From Cymodocea nodosa (lineage: Eukaryota > Streptophyta > Magnoliopsida > Alismatales > Cymodoceaceae): a DNA stretch of 64,000 nucleotides. Under the pieces are notes generated by a model. The model made no database searches and was not told the origin of the DNA. It worked only from the letters and a program-made list of their open reading frames with translations. Below are positions 24,118 through 35,339 of the stretch, piece after piece; position 1 is the first letter of the stretch, and every line of letters starts with the position of its first letter. The translations under genes were made by a program, and so were the position numbers. The stretch is taken from positions 14,910,001-14,974,000 of the forward strand of contig CM072345.1 of NCBI GenBank assembly GCA_036874045.1, in the 5' to 3' direction.

Positions 24118-27065
24118 TCACAATCCTGTCAACCGCATCCGCTCTTCCTCCTCTTCTTTCTTCTTCCAGGCAGCCTGTAGGAGATATAATCAAAACAAAG
24201 CAAAAGGAGGGAGGCAAAAGCAAACGTGAAACAAAAAATGGATTTGATTTCTCCATGCAAATGAAGAAGAGATAAATGGTAACTACGGATAAGATGCTTG
24301 CCTTCTCTCGCTCAAGCCTTGACAGACGAGGCCTGAAGGAGTTCTCCAAGCTCAATCCTCCCCACGCTTCACTCAGCTCCTTCTCTTTCACCTTCCAACG
24401 GTCAACCTTGTTGATATCATACGTTGGATTGGAAGCAGCAGTCGACTTGGCCTTCTCAAGTCCGGATTGATGTTTGACCAACACTTGCGCCAAGCCAGCT
24501 CCATCCTTTCCTACCTTTTGATCAATTTTCCCCACTGGAAGAGCAGCAGCCTTATTATTATTACCTTCGGTGACTACCTCAAGTGCTGCAAGCTTCTCTT
24601 TCTCAAGCCTGGAAACGTGCTTCACAAGTACCTTATCCAGGCTCTCAAAATGAGTAGCACTCTCGTTTGCCCTTCTTCTCGAGCTTCCCATTGCAGCAGC
24701 ATCATCCTTGCCCCGTTCCAATGCTTGTTGCATTTTCTCCCTCTCCAACTTGCCAACGGGCTTGACTAGGATTTCATCAAGACTGTTTCCATGCCCGTCT
24801 TTACTCGAAAATGTCTCTAGCACCTCGAGTTTGGCTCTCTCAATGCGTGACAAGGGCCTTCTGGGTACCGTTGGACTACTACCATGCAACTGAACCGATT
24901 TGTTTCGAGATACACCTTCCTCTATGGACGACTTCTTATTCAATTCTATATTTTCTTTGTCCTTTTCTTTTCCATCTGAGAACGATGACTCTGAATTTCC
25001 TTCGGTTGCAAGTAGATCTATCCCCTGCCTCTGATGCTTGTCTGATAAACATTCAATTTCTTCAACTAGATCCTTCCCGCCATGGGCAGCCTTCTGGTCC
25101 TTTTCTTCTGCCTTTGAACTATCTTTCTTCGAATTTCTTGCTTCCACGACCTCCTTTTCAAGTCTCGATAGATGTTTCACCAAGTATTTCTCTAATCCAA
25201 GAACCTCCGCCCCAGATCCTTTTCTTTTCATCGGCCCCTCCATCAGGCTCTTCACACAATACCTTCTTGATTCCATGCCGGTAGTTGATGAACTTCTTCT
25301 GTAAACAATAGCCGAGGAATCATCGGAACTAATGTTGGATCTAGGCCCAGAACCACTCTCTTTGCCGCTTTCCATCTCGACGAGAGCAGAGTTAAGCCCA
25401 CGAGTGGCGACTATTACGGCAAGAGAAGAAATTTCATCTTCTTGCAAGCGTTTAAGCCTATCGAACATCACATCAACAAGTTCCCTGAAGCATTTGACTC
25501 CCAGGGATGGTTGGTCATTCTTTGACTCTCTTAGCTCTTCACTTGCTTGTCTGTTCACATCATCCAACTCCGATCCACCTTCCGACATGTGAATCCATTC
25601 GTTATCAGGATTTTCGCTTATTTTCCGCAAGAGGTCTCTGAACTCCTCCTTGTTAGAAGAAGGAGGAGAATTCGCTAGCCTTACGAACGCCTCCTTGACT
25701 GCGGCGGCAACTTCCCTGTCAACCTCGAAAGCCGTTTGAAAAGAAGCACTGAGAGTGTGAGTGGATCCTCCTGCACTGGCAAAGGATGTCTCTACCTCCC
25801 CTGGTCTCCAAGGACAATCAGGCCTATCGTACATCATCACTCCCATTGCAGCAGCCACTTCAAAAGCTTCGACCACACACTTCTCGGCTTTCAGTAAGTC
25901 GGCGTCTGCTTCTTTGCTCTGAATCCTGAGATGTGTGGCCGAAAAGCCAACCATGAGGATGACGATAGTGATAAAACCAGGCAGTTGTGTTTTATGAACA
26001 ATAAAAACGACCACATCACATACCTGGCTGCTTTGAGTATTCGACACCAAGATTCCTCAACCATTGCCGCCTTAAGTGCGGCCATAGCTCTGTGTGCTGC
26101 CTGCCTTGCTGCGATCTTTTCTCTTGCAATCCTAGAGTAGTGAGGATTGGCACCGCCCAGTGTCTCGTCAAGGGACAAACTCATGTCACCACCCTCTTGC
26201 TGAAAAAAAAAAACACTCCACCTCTTTCGTTTCAGAACCGCTTTCGTTTAAATAAAAACGAACGTACTTGTATTTACCTGTAGAAGCTTTATCTTTCTCT
26301 TAAGGAACGAGTCGACTTTTTTTCTTGGGAACCAGTCGAGTGGTGAGCCACTTTTTCTGTGAGGATGTTTTCTGATTTGTGACGTGGATTTGTTGACGGA
26401 ATTCAGTAATGAAATCCCAGTTTCTTTACCACATTGCTGAAAACACAAGTTAGTTCAGATGAATACCTATGAACGCTTGCGTAGGTTGATTCAACAGCAT
26501 GAAGTGAGGGGGAAAAAAAGCATTACAAGGGCGTGGTAACCACAACCTCGTTCTTCCAGCAGCAAGGACAAACAAAATTGGGGAGAAATCAAAATGTGAT
26601 CGAAAGAAAGAAATGGTTGCAGGAAAATCCTTGAACAAGCATTCTCACTTCCTCTTTCCTACAACAATAGGAGATCCACGGCAATATGCTTCACAACCTG
26701 TGTTTGACTGTTTCCAGTCCAGCATATTGCCTGTAGGACACGAGAGAGGGAGGGATCGCAAGCACATTTCTGCTGGCAACTGAAGAACGAGCGTGAGAAT
26801 ATCTTTCAAATCTCACAGTACAAAATGCAGGACGTCCAAATTGCAGTAAAAGCCTAGGGCGAGGAGCAACGACAACAGAAAGAAACGAAGAAGAGCGCGA
26901 ATCAAGAAGAGGAAAGGGAAGAAATCTGACGAGGGTAGAAGGACACACCTTTCCGGATTTGGAAATCGGCAGGGCAACCGCCGCCGGGCTACTACTACGA
27001 TCCTCATGCTGCTCGCTCTGTCCAGCGCCGCCCTCCGGCGCCGTGGAGCCTTCGTCGGATCCCAT
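24118..27065 (-). CDS. Large hydrophilic coiled-coil protein with LVKxxSxLExEK repeats
   Basis: Five minus-strand exons: 27065-26949, 26436-26278, 26199-26024, 25925-24302 and 24174-24118, giving 710 aa. The first three introns are GT-AG. The last uses AAG|GCAAGC, a GC donor, joining LSRLEREK to AAWKKKEEEEERMRLTGL; a GT donor 15 bases further on would also keep frame. The protein is charged and has no membrane segment. Exon 3 encodes an Ala-rich helical stretch (ARQAAHRAMAALKAAM). The second half carries repeated blocks of the form LxxxLVKxxSxLExEK, for example EKYLVKHLSRLEKE, DEILVKPVGKLEREK, DKVLVKHVSRLEKEK and AQVLVKHQSGLEKAK. Two half-copies lack LVK: PLSRIERAK and PRLSRLEREK. I do not recognise a named family with confidence; it looks like a conserved plant protein of unknown role, perhaps a scaffold. 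ATG at 27065 follows GCC, a good context. Confidence 0.85.
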
Positions 27066-27779
27066 GGCGTTCACGATTTTACGGAGGAGCGAGAGGAGGG
27101 AAGGGTGGAGTGAAAATTCTAGAAAAGGGAAGAGGTTTTGGGGCTGGGGGACGGGAGAAGGCACGACGACGAGGATGGGAAAGGAAGGAAAGGAAGGAAA
27201 TGAAAGGGAAGGGAAGGAAAGGCAGGCATTTATTCATGTGAGATGAGGAGGAATAGGTATAAACTAGCCGTTACATTTTAGGATTTGGGTTGCTGTTTAT
27301 TTTTTTGTCGGATCTATGGAAAGGATTTGAGGTATCATGGGTAATACTTAAACCTTTTTGGGTGATCCGGTTGTGTAGCACTTTTTATTTATAATGGTAA
27401 TGGTAAGATTTTTATAATCGGACCCTAAACCCTAGACCTAATATTAGAGCTTTAAAACCCTAAAAGATCTCTTTAATTTCGATGGAATAGAAAGAATACT
27501 TGAATTTGGCACTTTTTAAAATTTTCCTCCTAAACCTTGCCATCATATTTAAAAATTTAATTATCGTACCTTCAAGATTAATCTGGAACATCAACAAATT
27601 AAACGTGAATTAACGAAGTTGACTTGTCATGATGTATATATATATATATATAATAGATTATTTTCTATATTAATTAATTTACACACAATTTATATGATCG
27701 GAAAAATTAATGTTGTAAATACCTATAATACTTTACCGTAGACACGCATAGTACTTTACGGTAAATATGTATAGTAATT
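27066..27779. other. Upstream flank of the coiled-coil gene
   Basis: The GA-rich segment 27066-27240 is probably the 5' UTR and proximal promoter of the minus-strand gene. Beyond it lies AT-rich DNA with a (TA)n run at about 27635-27652. Nothing else is recognisable. Confidence 0.45.
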
Positions 27780-30700
27780 TACTCTCACTTTTTTCTCTCT
27801 TCCTCTTCTTCTCTCCGCTCCCTTTCTTTCTTCTCGTAACTTTTATGATCTCTTCTTCCTTTTCTCTCTCTCTTCATTTTCATTTTTATCTATTTTAATA
27901 TTATTATTTATATATTTTTTATAACATTTCTAACGATTTCATTATCATCGATAATGTACGAAAGATGTGATGATAAAACAAATAAATAATAATAAAATTT
28001 AGTCTAGATATTTTAGATTTTGTCGTAGACGTTAGAAAAGTATTTCGATTTAATGTGATGGTAAAAATGAAAGTAGAGAGAGAGAGAATTATAAATGTAA
28101 ATAACGTGGAAAGGAAAGAAACATGAATTACGTCGAAAGTTTTTAATTTTCTTTTTTTCTCTCTCTTCCCCTTATTCACAATCATATCAAATTCAAATAT
28201 TTCAAATTTTACAATGGAAGTTCGACATCTGGTCGAATTATTATTATTATTTATTATTATTATCATCACATATTTAATACTTTGATGACGACAATGAAAT
28301 CGTTGAAAATGTTGTAATAATAATAATTATTATATGAAATATAATAATAAAAAATATTATTATTATTATTATTAAATAAAAATGTTAATATAAGTAAATA
28401 AAAAATTATGATGATAAAAATAAATAAATTAATTACAAATTAAATCTGAAACGGAAAGTCCAGTGGATTCCGGACGGATGGGAGAGGCGGTTACGAGAAA
28501 ACATTAAAAAAAAGGAGTGGATGGGAGAGGAGGAATAGATATAGAGAGAGAGACAGCGAGTGAGGGAGAGAAGGGAGAGGAGGAGAACGTTAGAAGAGGA
28601 CGACGTGAAATGGGAGAGAAAAAAAAGGAAATTTAGGGAAAAAATTTACATTATTAGTTTAAAATTTATATTTTATTGATTGTTACATTTTTATCGATGA
28701 ATTGATATGGGGGTGGAAATCGTTTCCCCCTTTTAAATTAGGCTGTTCGTGCTGTTGTGTCGCTCGTCGTCTACGTCGTCGTCGTTCGCATCGTCGTCCG
28801 CCCCATCAGATGGCTAGGTATCGTTGTCTCCTTCAAAATTTTACAGTCGTCCATCTATCTTACAATCGTCCGTCTATTTTACAGTCGTCATCATTTGCTA
28901 TTATTCATTCATCACATTCAATGGTTACTACTTGGAAAAAAAAAAAAAAAAACCAGATCAATAGCTACTAACTTGGAAAAAAATCAAATGTTGTCGCTGA
29001 TTGTTGCTTTCGTATAATAGTTGATGAATTTTCTTGTTCTTGTTTTATTACAAACATAAAAAAAACTCACTTACAAAAGTATTTCTGGTAATATGTCAAT
29101 TTCTTTTGATAGAGTTGAAGATGGTTTTGAATGTGAATGATTAAGGAAAAAATTATGCATGATTGGTGAATGTATTGTAATAGAATTTGGGTGCAAAGTA
29201 TGGTGGTTTTTGCAGAAAACATAGTTTATAGGGGTTACGAAATTTGTGTGCTGCACTTATGTGTATAAGAAAACGTCTTGACATTTATTTTTCCTTGAAC
29301 GAGTATTGAAAGAGCTTTCTGTTGCATTTGATTTTATCAAATTTCGTTGAGTAGAAAGAAAGTTACAATTTTTAGAAATCAGAGGTGTTTGCAGTTTTCT
29401 GTGTAGAGGACTGTTTCTATAGAATTGTAGAAATTTAATTGCTGCAATCATTAGTTTGTTTAATTTCTTTTGATAGAGTTGAAGATGGTTTTGAATGTGA
29501 ATGATTAAGGAAAAAATTATGCATGATTGGTGAATGTATTGTAATAGAATTTGGGTGCAAAGTATGGTGGTTTTTGCAGAAAACATAGTTTATAGGGGTT
29601 ACGAAATTTGTGTGCTGCACTTATGTGTATAAGAAAACGTCTTGACATTTATTTTTCCTTGAACGAGTATTGAAAGAGCTTTCTGTTGCATTTGATTTTA
29701 TCAAATTTCGTTGAGTAGAAAGAAAGTTACAATTTTTAGAAATCAGAGGTGTTTGCAGTTTTCTGTGTAGAGGACTGTTTCTATAGAATTGTAGAAATTT
29801 AATTGCTGCAATCATTAGTTTGTTTAAACTTTCGATCTTATATTTTTCCTTGACAGATTAGTTTTAAAACCTTCTTTTAGCTTTGGTTTCATTGGATTTC
29901 GATATCGGAAGCAAAAGATATAGATTTTCTAAGTTGAGGAACATCTTCTGAAAATTACTGAATTCAGTTTGCGTGTGTCTGTCAATTTCGAATTTCTACT
30001 GTTGTTTTAAGTATTGGTTTTTAGTACAATCACTTTTCGGATTTAAAGCTTTTCTCAAGATTTCCAATGAGTATTTATGCATGATTTTGGTGCAGTTTTA
30101 TTTTTCTTCTTTAATCCTGATTTCCTGCGTATTAATTAGTCTTCAATAGGTGATTTCAATAGGGTGATCACTATTATTGATTACAGTGTTATCAATAGTA
30201 CAGTTTTTCTATCTTGTTATTTTCAGTTTATGTGTTAGAACGGATCTACATATACTTTTGAAGAGTGATGATCTTGAAGAATTTTGATATTTTAATCAAT
30301 TTTCTTAGCAGTTGTGCGGTAGAATTTCTACCATTTTTTATGCGTACATAAAGAACATTTTATTTTCTATAATATTCTATTATTCTCATTTCTCACAGTT
30401 CCTTGCATCTCCTGTCATTTTATTTTTCAACGTAAAACATCTACAAACATCGCCTGGTGATTTGATGTATATTGTGTCATTTTTAAAATTTTTAGTTTTT
30501 ATTATTTATTTATTTTTCTTATCATCACATATTTGATGACTTATGGAGTATAATGAAATCATTGCAAATGTTATAAAAATAATAAAATAATAAACAATAA
30601 ATAAATAGAAATATCAAGTTGAGGTTGTTATTGTAACTAAAAATATATAATAACAATAATAATTAAATAAAAATATTTTTTATCCCAAAATATATATTTT

Positions 30701-30790
30701 TTTATGGAAAGAGAGGAAGCGAAGAAAAAGAAGGAGAAGGAGATAAAAAGAAGTAGTAAAAGTTATGAGAAGTGGAAAGAGAGTATGCGC
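27780..30790. mobile_element. Candidate inverted-repeat element (three related arms, about 3 kb)
   Basis: Three related AT- and purine-rich arms are visible. Arm A (27780-27995) in reverse complement, arm B (28236-28340) and arm C (30498-30790) share a block reading about TTATCATCACATnTTT. It is followed by an AATGAAATCnTTnnAAATGTT segment. Arms A and C also share a GA-rich end with AAAAGTTAyGAGAAG. A against C is inverted, as for terminal repeats of a DNA transposon; A against B forms an inner palindrome. No transposase is seen inside. The interior (about 28700-30300) has a patch of GTC-rich sequence and T-rich intron-like DNA, so this could be a non-autonomous element that captured host sequence. 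Family and exact ends are unknown. Confidence 0.45.
29098..29827. repeat. Perfect 364-bp tandem duplication
   Basis: The unit 29098-29461 is followed directly by a second copy at 29462-29825 (identity continues two bases further). Reading both side by side I find no difference. The unit starts AATTTCTTTTGATAGAGTTG and ends near CATTAGTTTGTT. It has no recognisable coding content. Perfect identity means a very recent duplication or an assembly artefact. Confidence 0.92.
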
Positions 30791-33700
30791 ACGGTTTATT
30801 AAAAAAGAGTTATGATACACATTGATGTAAAAGTGGATGAAATGACATAGGCCAGATAGAAACTCGTATTTTTTAAAATATAATCTATACAGCAGTTTAA
30901 CTTGATCTAAACGGTAGAGATATCTATAACACTATTTTTCTCGTACACATATGTAAAATATATAAGATGTAGTAGCTCCTTGAAATGTCGTGAATGATAC
31001 AGTCATGCGCGCCATGAAAGCTAGCTCCTTGAAAATTAATTCTCTTGTTCTAGCTAGCTCCCGATATATATATATATATATGCTGCCGATCATTACCAAA
31101 AAAATATGTATTGTGATGATTGCGAGAAGGAAGCGTTATGATAATATATATGAAAATTCTCTTCTTCGATCTCCTTGAACCGAACATTCGCAATACGGAA
31201 ACAGATCGAAATCAGAACGACGAAAGCTACTGTGACGTCATAGGTGACGTCATCAAAGAAACAGAAAAAACAAAACACACGTGAGGTGGTCCTATTTATA
31301 TACATGGATTACTACGATTGTCATATCCTTTCTGAGATGTGACGACTACCATCATGGTTATATATCTTTTAAGATGATTTTCATGCCCTGCATTTCTTTC
31401 TCAAAAATACATCTTTAATTTGTTAGCTAAGATACAATAACGAATCCATAAAAGATGATAAATCCATTTTCTTCTTAGCTTCTAAGAGGATCGTTGGCAT
31501 TAAAATCAAATTCTTATTTCCTAATCTCCGCGTACTTTATTAGTAGAACTACCAATATCACTTATAGAATCTTAAATTCATAGCCGTCGTTTCCATCTCT
31601 AATTAATGGTAACGAATACCTAGTGGATTTCCTTAACATTGTTAATTCCATTCATCTCACTATTCATGGAAAGTGCAAATAAAAATCTTTGTTTGGTTTG
31701 TAATTAAAAATAAAATCCTCCTCAAGAAAAATCTCTCTGATCGATAGAGGGTGGAATGATAATACTCTTTGCTCTTACCGCAAAGAAAGATGTATAAGTA
31801 CGAAACACATATTTGTAAATGAATTTTGGTATTTTTTCTTCAAAGATAAGTGTACAAATTCTTCTGACTTTCATCGTAAATCTTGTGTTAATCTTTCTTG
31901 GTTTGATTGCGTATGATTATCTTTGTTTTCTTTTGGATTATATGGCTTAATAGAAATAATGTTGGAGTTGTTTAAAACTCCACATTTTTCAAAATTGTTA
32001 ATAGTACCGATGTTTGGGAAACCACGAAGTCATTTTTGTCTGAGAATGTTATGTTTGTGATAATCTAATTAGATGACCCAATGCTTAGGAGATGATAGTC
32101 TAATATTATTGAAGAGAAAATAAATAGTCAAGGTATGCTCTCTTAAAAAATAACAAAGAGTAATAGAAATAAAGTGTTAAAAAGTTATTGAAAGTAACGA
32201 AAAAGAAAATTACAGAAAATAATAAAAAATTAATAAAAAGTATAAATATTTTTGTACAATCTAGAAAATAATAGAAATTGATGAAAGTAATAAAATGTAA
32301 TAGAAAATTTTGATTTTTATCATAAAATATGATTTATGATGGTAAAATATGATTTTTAAGATAAAAGATGATAAAATATAATTTTTATGGTAAAAGATGA
32401 TAAAATATGATTGTTATGATTTATGGTGATAAAATATGATTTTTATGATTTTTGATCATAAAATATAATTTTTAAGATAAAAGATAATAAAATATGATTT
32501 TTATGGTAAAAAATGATAAAATATATTTTTTATAATTTATGACAACAACATATGATTTATAAGAAAATTAAAAGAAAACTTTTGCTCAATATATGATAAA
32601 GGATGAGTCGTTATTTTTGACATTTTCACACTCGTTAAGATCGAAAAGAAGACATGAAGAAAATTTTTTTTGGAAAACGAAAATTTTATCAAATTTTTCT
32701 TTACTTTTCGTAGTGCACGGTACCTCATATTTTATCTTATTTTTTTGTTACTTTTGTTTCCGTTACTTTCATATACAAACTTTTTCTTAAAGGGTGTTTG
32801 TACATCTAGAAAATAGTGTAATGAAAAATGATAGAATATTACAGAAAATGATAAAAAAAAAAAGACAAAAAAAAACAAAAAGTTAATAGAAAATCAAAAT
32901 ATTTGTGTATAGAATAGAAAATGATGAAATTTGACATACATGTGTCCATGTATAGAATAAAAAATAATGAAAAATCATAGAATATAATATATATATGTAT
33001 ATTTATAAAATAAAAATATTAAAATTAATAAATTAAATATTTTTTATATTTATCTACAAAATAGAGAATAACAAAATTTATCATAGATAAAATAAGATAA
33101 AGTCATTTATGATAATAGTTACAATATAAAATATATTTTACACATATTTATTGTTTTACATATCTCTCGTAATATCAATTCTCGTCTATTAAATATATAA
33201 AAAATTTCTATATTGTTAATATATTTTTTGATAATTTATATTTTCTTTTCTTTTATTTTCTATCAATTTCGGAGATTAAAAGGTTGTAAAATGAAAGAAA
33301 ATTTTTCTTATATATTAAAGAAAAATGACAAAATCTTTAGAAAAGCTTTTTCAATATTTTTCACCATTTTTTAGGGACACAAATATCTCATCAGTGTTAG
33401 TACCTTTGTGTATAACTTGTGTTCTTTTTGCTTTTCCTTGTTTGTATTTACCGATCTTATTTCTTTTGCTTGACCTGTACTCAATCTTTATATTTTACTC
33501 ACTCTAGTTTTGGTTATATAAGTAGAGTTGTATTTATTCATCTTTACTTTGCAAAACAAAAGCAATAAACCCTTATCATCCATTTGAACAAGATGCAAGA
33601 TTTTTGATATCTAATAAAAATCATTACAATGGTCAGCTGAGTACCTAGTTTTATTCCAAAACATTTTTTAGCATTCCGACCTTAAGATTCAAATTTTAAT

Positions 33701-35339
33701 AAAAAATACAAGTATCGTAATTTGTAGTCAAATTTCAATGAGTTAATTTAATAAGTTATTTGGAGATTAAGAATCACCTGAAAATGACGAAGAATTCTTT
33801 AAATATTTAATTACATTTCGTTGGATTTGTTTTTATTTTAAAAGTAATAATAAAAAATTACAGTGTTGCGGAACACCGCTGACCCTCCGTGACTCCGTCG
33901 TCGTTGAGCGGTTCGGTGGTCTTCGGTGGCTACCGCATGCCGACAGGCACGGCACGGACCGGTGAAGAGGTTTCCCTCGGCGCCCACCGGCCATGCGTTC
34001 ACGTGCCGCTCCGCCACCGAGCAAACGAACAAGGAACAAGAAAGCGACCTCGACGGATGGACGCCAACAACTCTCCTGCAACGCCGGCCTCTTCCGCGGT
34101 GGCAGCAAAAGCGACAACCGAGTCCACTGATGCAAAAGGGGGAATGGCATGCATGTGAGGTGTTTGTCGTTGGTCCTAGTCGTCGTTTAATTAGCACACA
34201 TGTGAATGTGATTCCCGCTGGATCGCCTCGCCTCAGGATGTGATGGTCGCTCGTCTCCTTTGGATTTTCCGGTGCGGTCTCGATGTGCGGGGGAGGGGGG
34301 GGGGGGGATGGTTTGTTTGGTTGCCGTCAGAAAAAAATAATAGGGAAATATCAAACCCAAAGCAAAAACACTTAACATATCCTCCCGGAGAAGTCTTCCT
34401 TAATCGATATGTCTTGATTAATATATAAGCCGAGATAAACATGGATCACGTTTAATTGGGATCGATTTCGTTAACTCTTCATTGACGAAGCCAGCCAGCG
34501 ACTGGCTGACGGCTTTATATTAATCCTGATCCTGATCCTGATCACGTCATTAAATGATTTAGACACAAAAAAATCCTGAAAACGGGCCAAACATATGTTA
34601 TTTTAGTCGCACCTCAAATCTGTTCCATCCCCAACATTTATCGTTACATTCAAATTAAATTAAAACTCACAATCGTTTTTAAATACTATTCTACGCTATA
34701 CTGGGATTCACATGTGTCCCACTTTACGTTGTAATACGATAATTTTATCATATTAAACAAAGAAGTTATAAAATGATTTTCGAAAAAGGAAAATGGAATA
34801 TTTATTACCGATGGTTGGTTAGAGTCGATCCGATTTAAAAACAATGGATCGATGATTTCTTTTTAATCGATTATCCTCGGTAATCAACTTCCTTCCCATG
34901 TGAGTCCACCTGTGATCGAGAGCTTCCTCTGGAAATGCTGGAGACCATCCATCACTTCCTGTTGACTCCTGTTTCTCTTTTCCTTTTTCTTTTTTGTTAA
35001 TTTGAAATAAATATCTCGATCGGCTTAATATCATTATTGTTGTTATTAATGATGACAATATTTTCATGTCCGTCAAAATTTAAAACTATAGGTATTATAT
35101 TTATCTGTATTCAACCATTTCAACAGATTAAAAAAATATATATGTGTGGACATGCTTCGTTGCTCGTGCCCACATGGGTGGAGGACCCCTGCCCCATGGC
35201 AGTTGTCCTCCAGCCTTCTTCCCTCGGTGTTTTGTTACGCCATCTGCCCTTAAACAAACCAATATATCCCCTCTCTCCTTCATTATTGAGACACTACTAC
35301 CGTGTCGATCGAGCGAGAAGAAGCACCTCCGCCGCGACC
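30791..35339. other. Long gene-free interval before the subtilase gene
   Basis: It is mostly AT-rich. About 31000-32100 shows nothing specific beyond a (TA)n run near 31066-31081. A GC-rich patch at 33870-34290 has overlapping frames on both strands but no domain. A G-run lies at about 34290-34308, and TCCTGA-type short repeats at about 34518-34540. The last few hundred bases are the presumed subtilase promoter; no strong TATA box is clear, although CCAATATATCCCC near 35258 is a possibility. Confidence 0.45.
32100..33120. repeat. Degenerate AT-rich repeat tract
   Basis: From 32310 to 32540 a unit of roughly 30 bases recurs imperfectly, with a core of about GATAAAATATGATTTTTATG. On either side the motif TTTGTACAnTCTAGAAAATA recurs (about 32250 and 32798), with weaker echoes near 32905 and 32950. 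The tract may come from a decayed MITE cluster or slippage; no coding content is seen. Confidence 0.55.

Noticed and set aside
29071-29815. Repeated minus-strand frames of 60-110 codons
   Set aside because: They appear in duplicate only because of the 364-bp duplication; the residues are low-complexity and unlike any family.
33833-34243. Overlapping frames of about 105-119 codons in a GC-rich patch
   Set aside because: Three competing frames on both strands and no recognisable family; probably non-coding.
35037-35339. Upstream ATG extending the subtilase by about 100 residues
   Set aside because: The extension places non-conserved residues before a clear signal peptide; SBT proteins start directly with the signal peptide.
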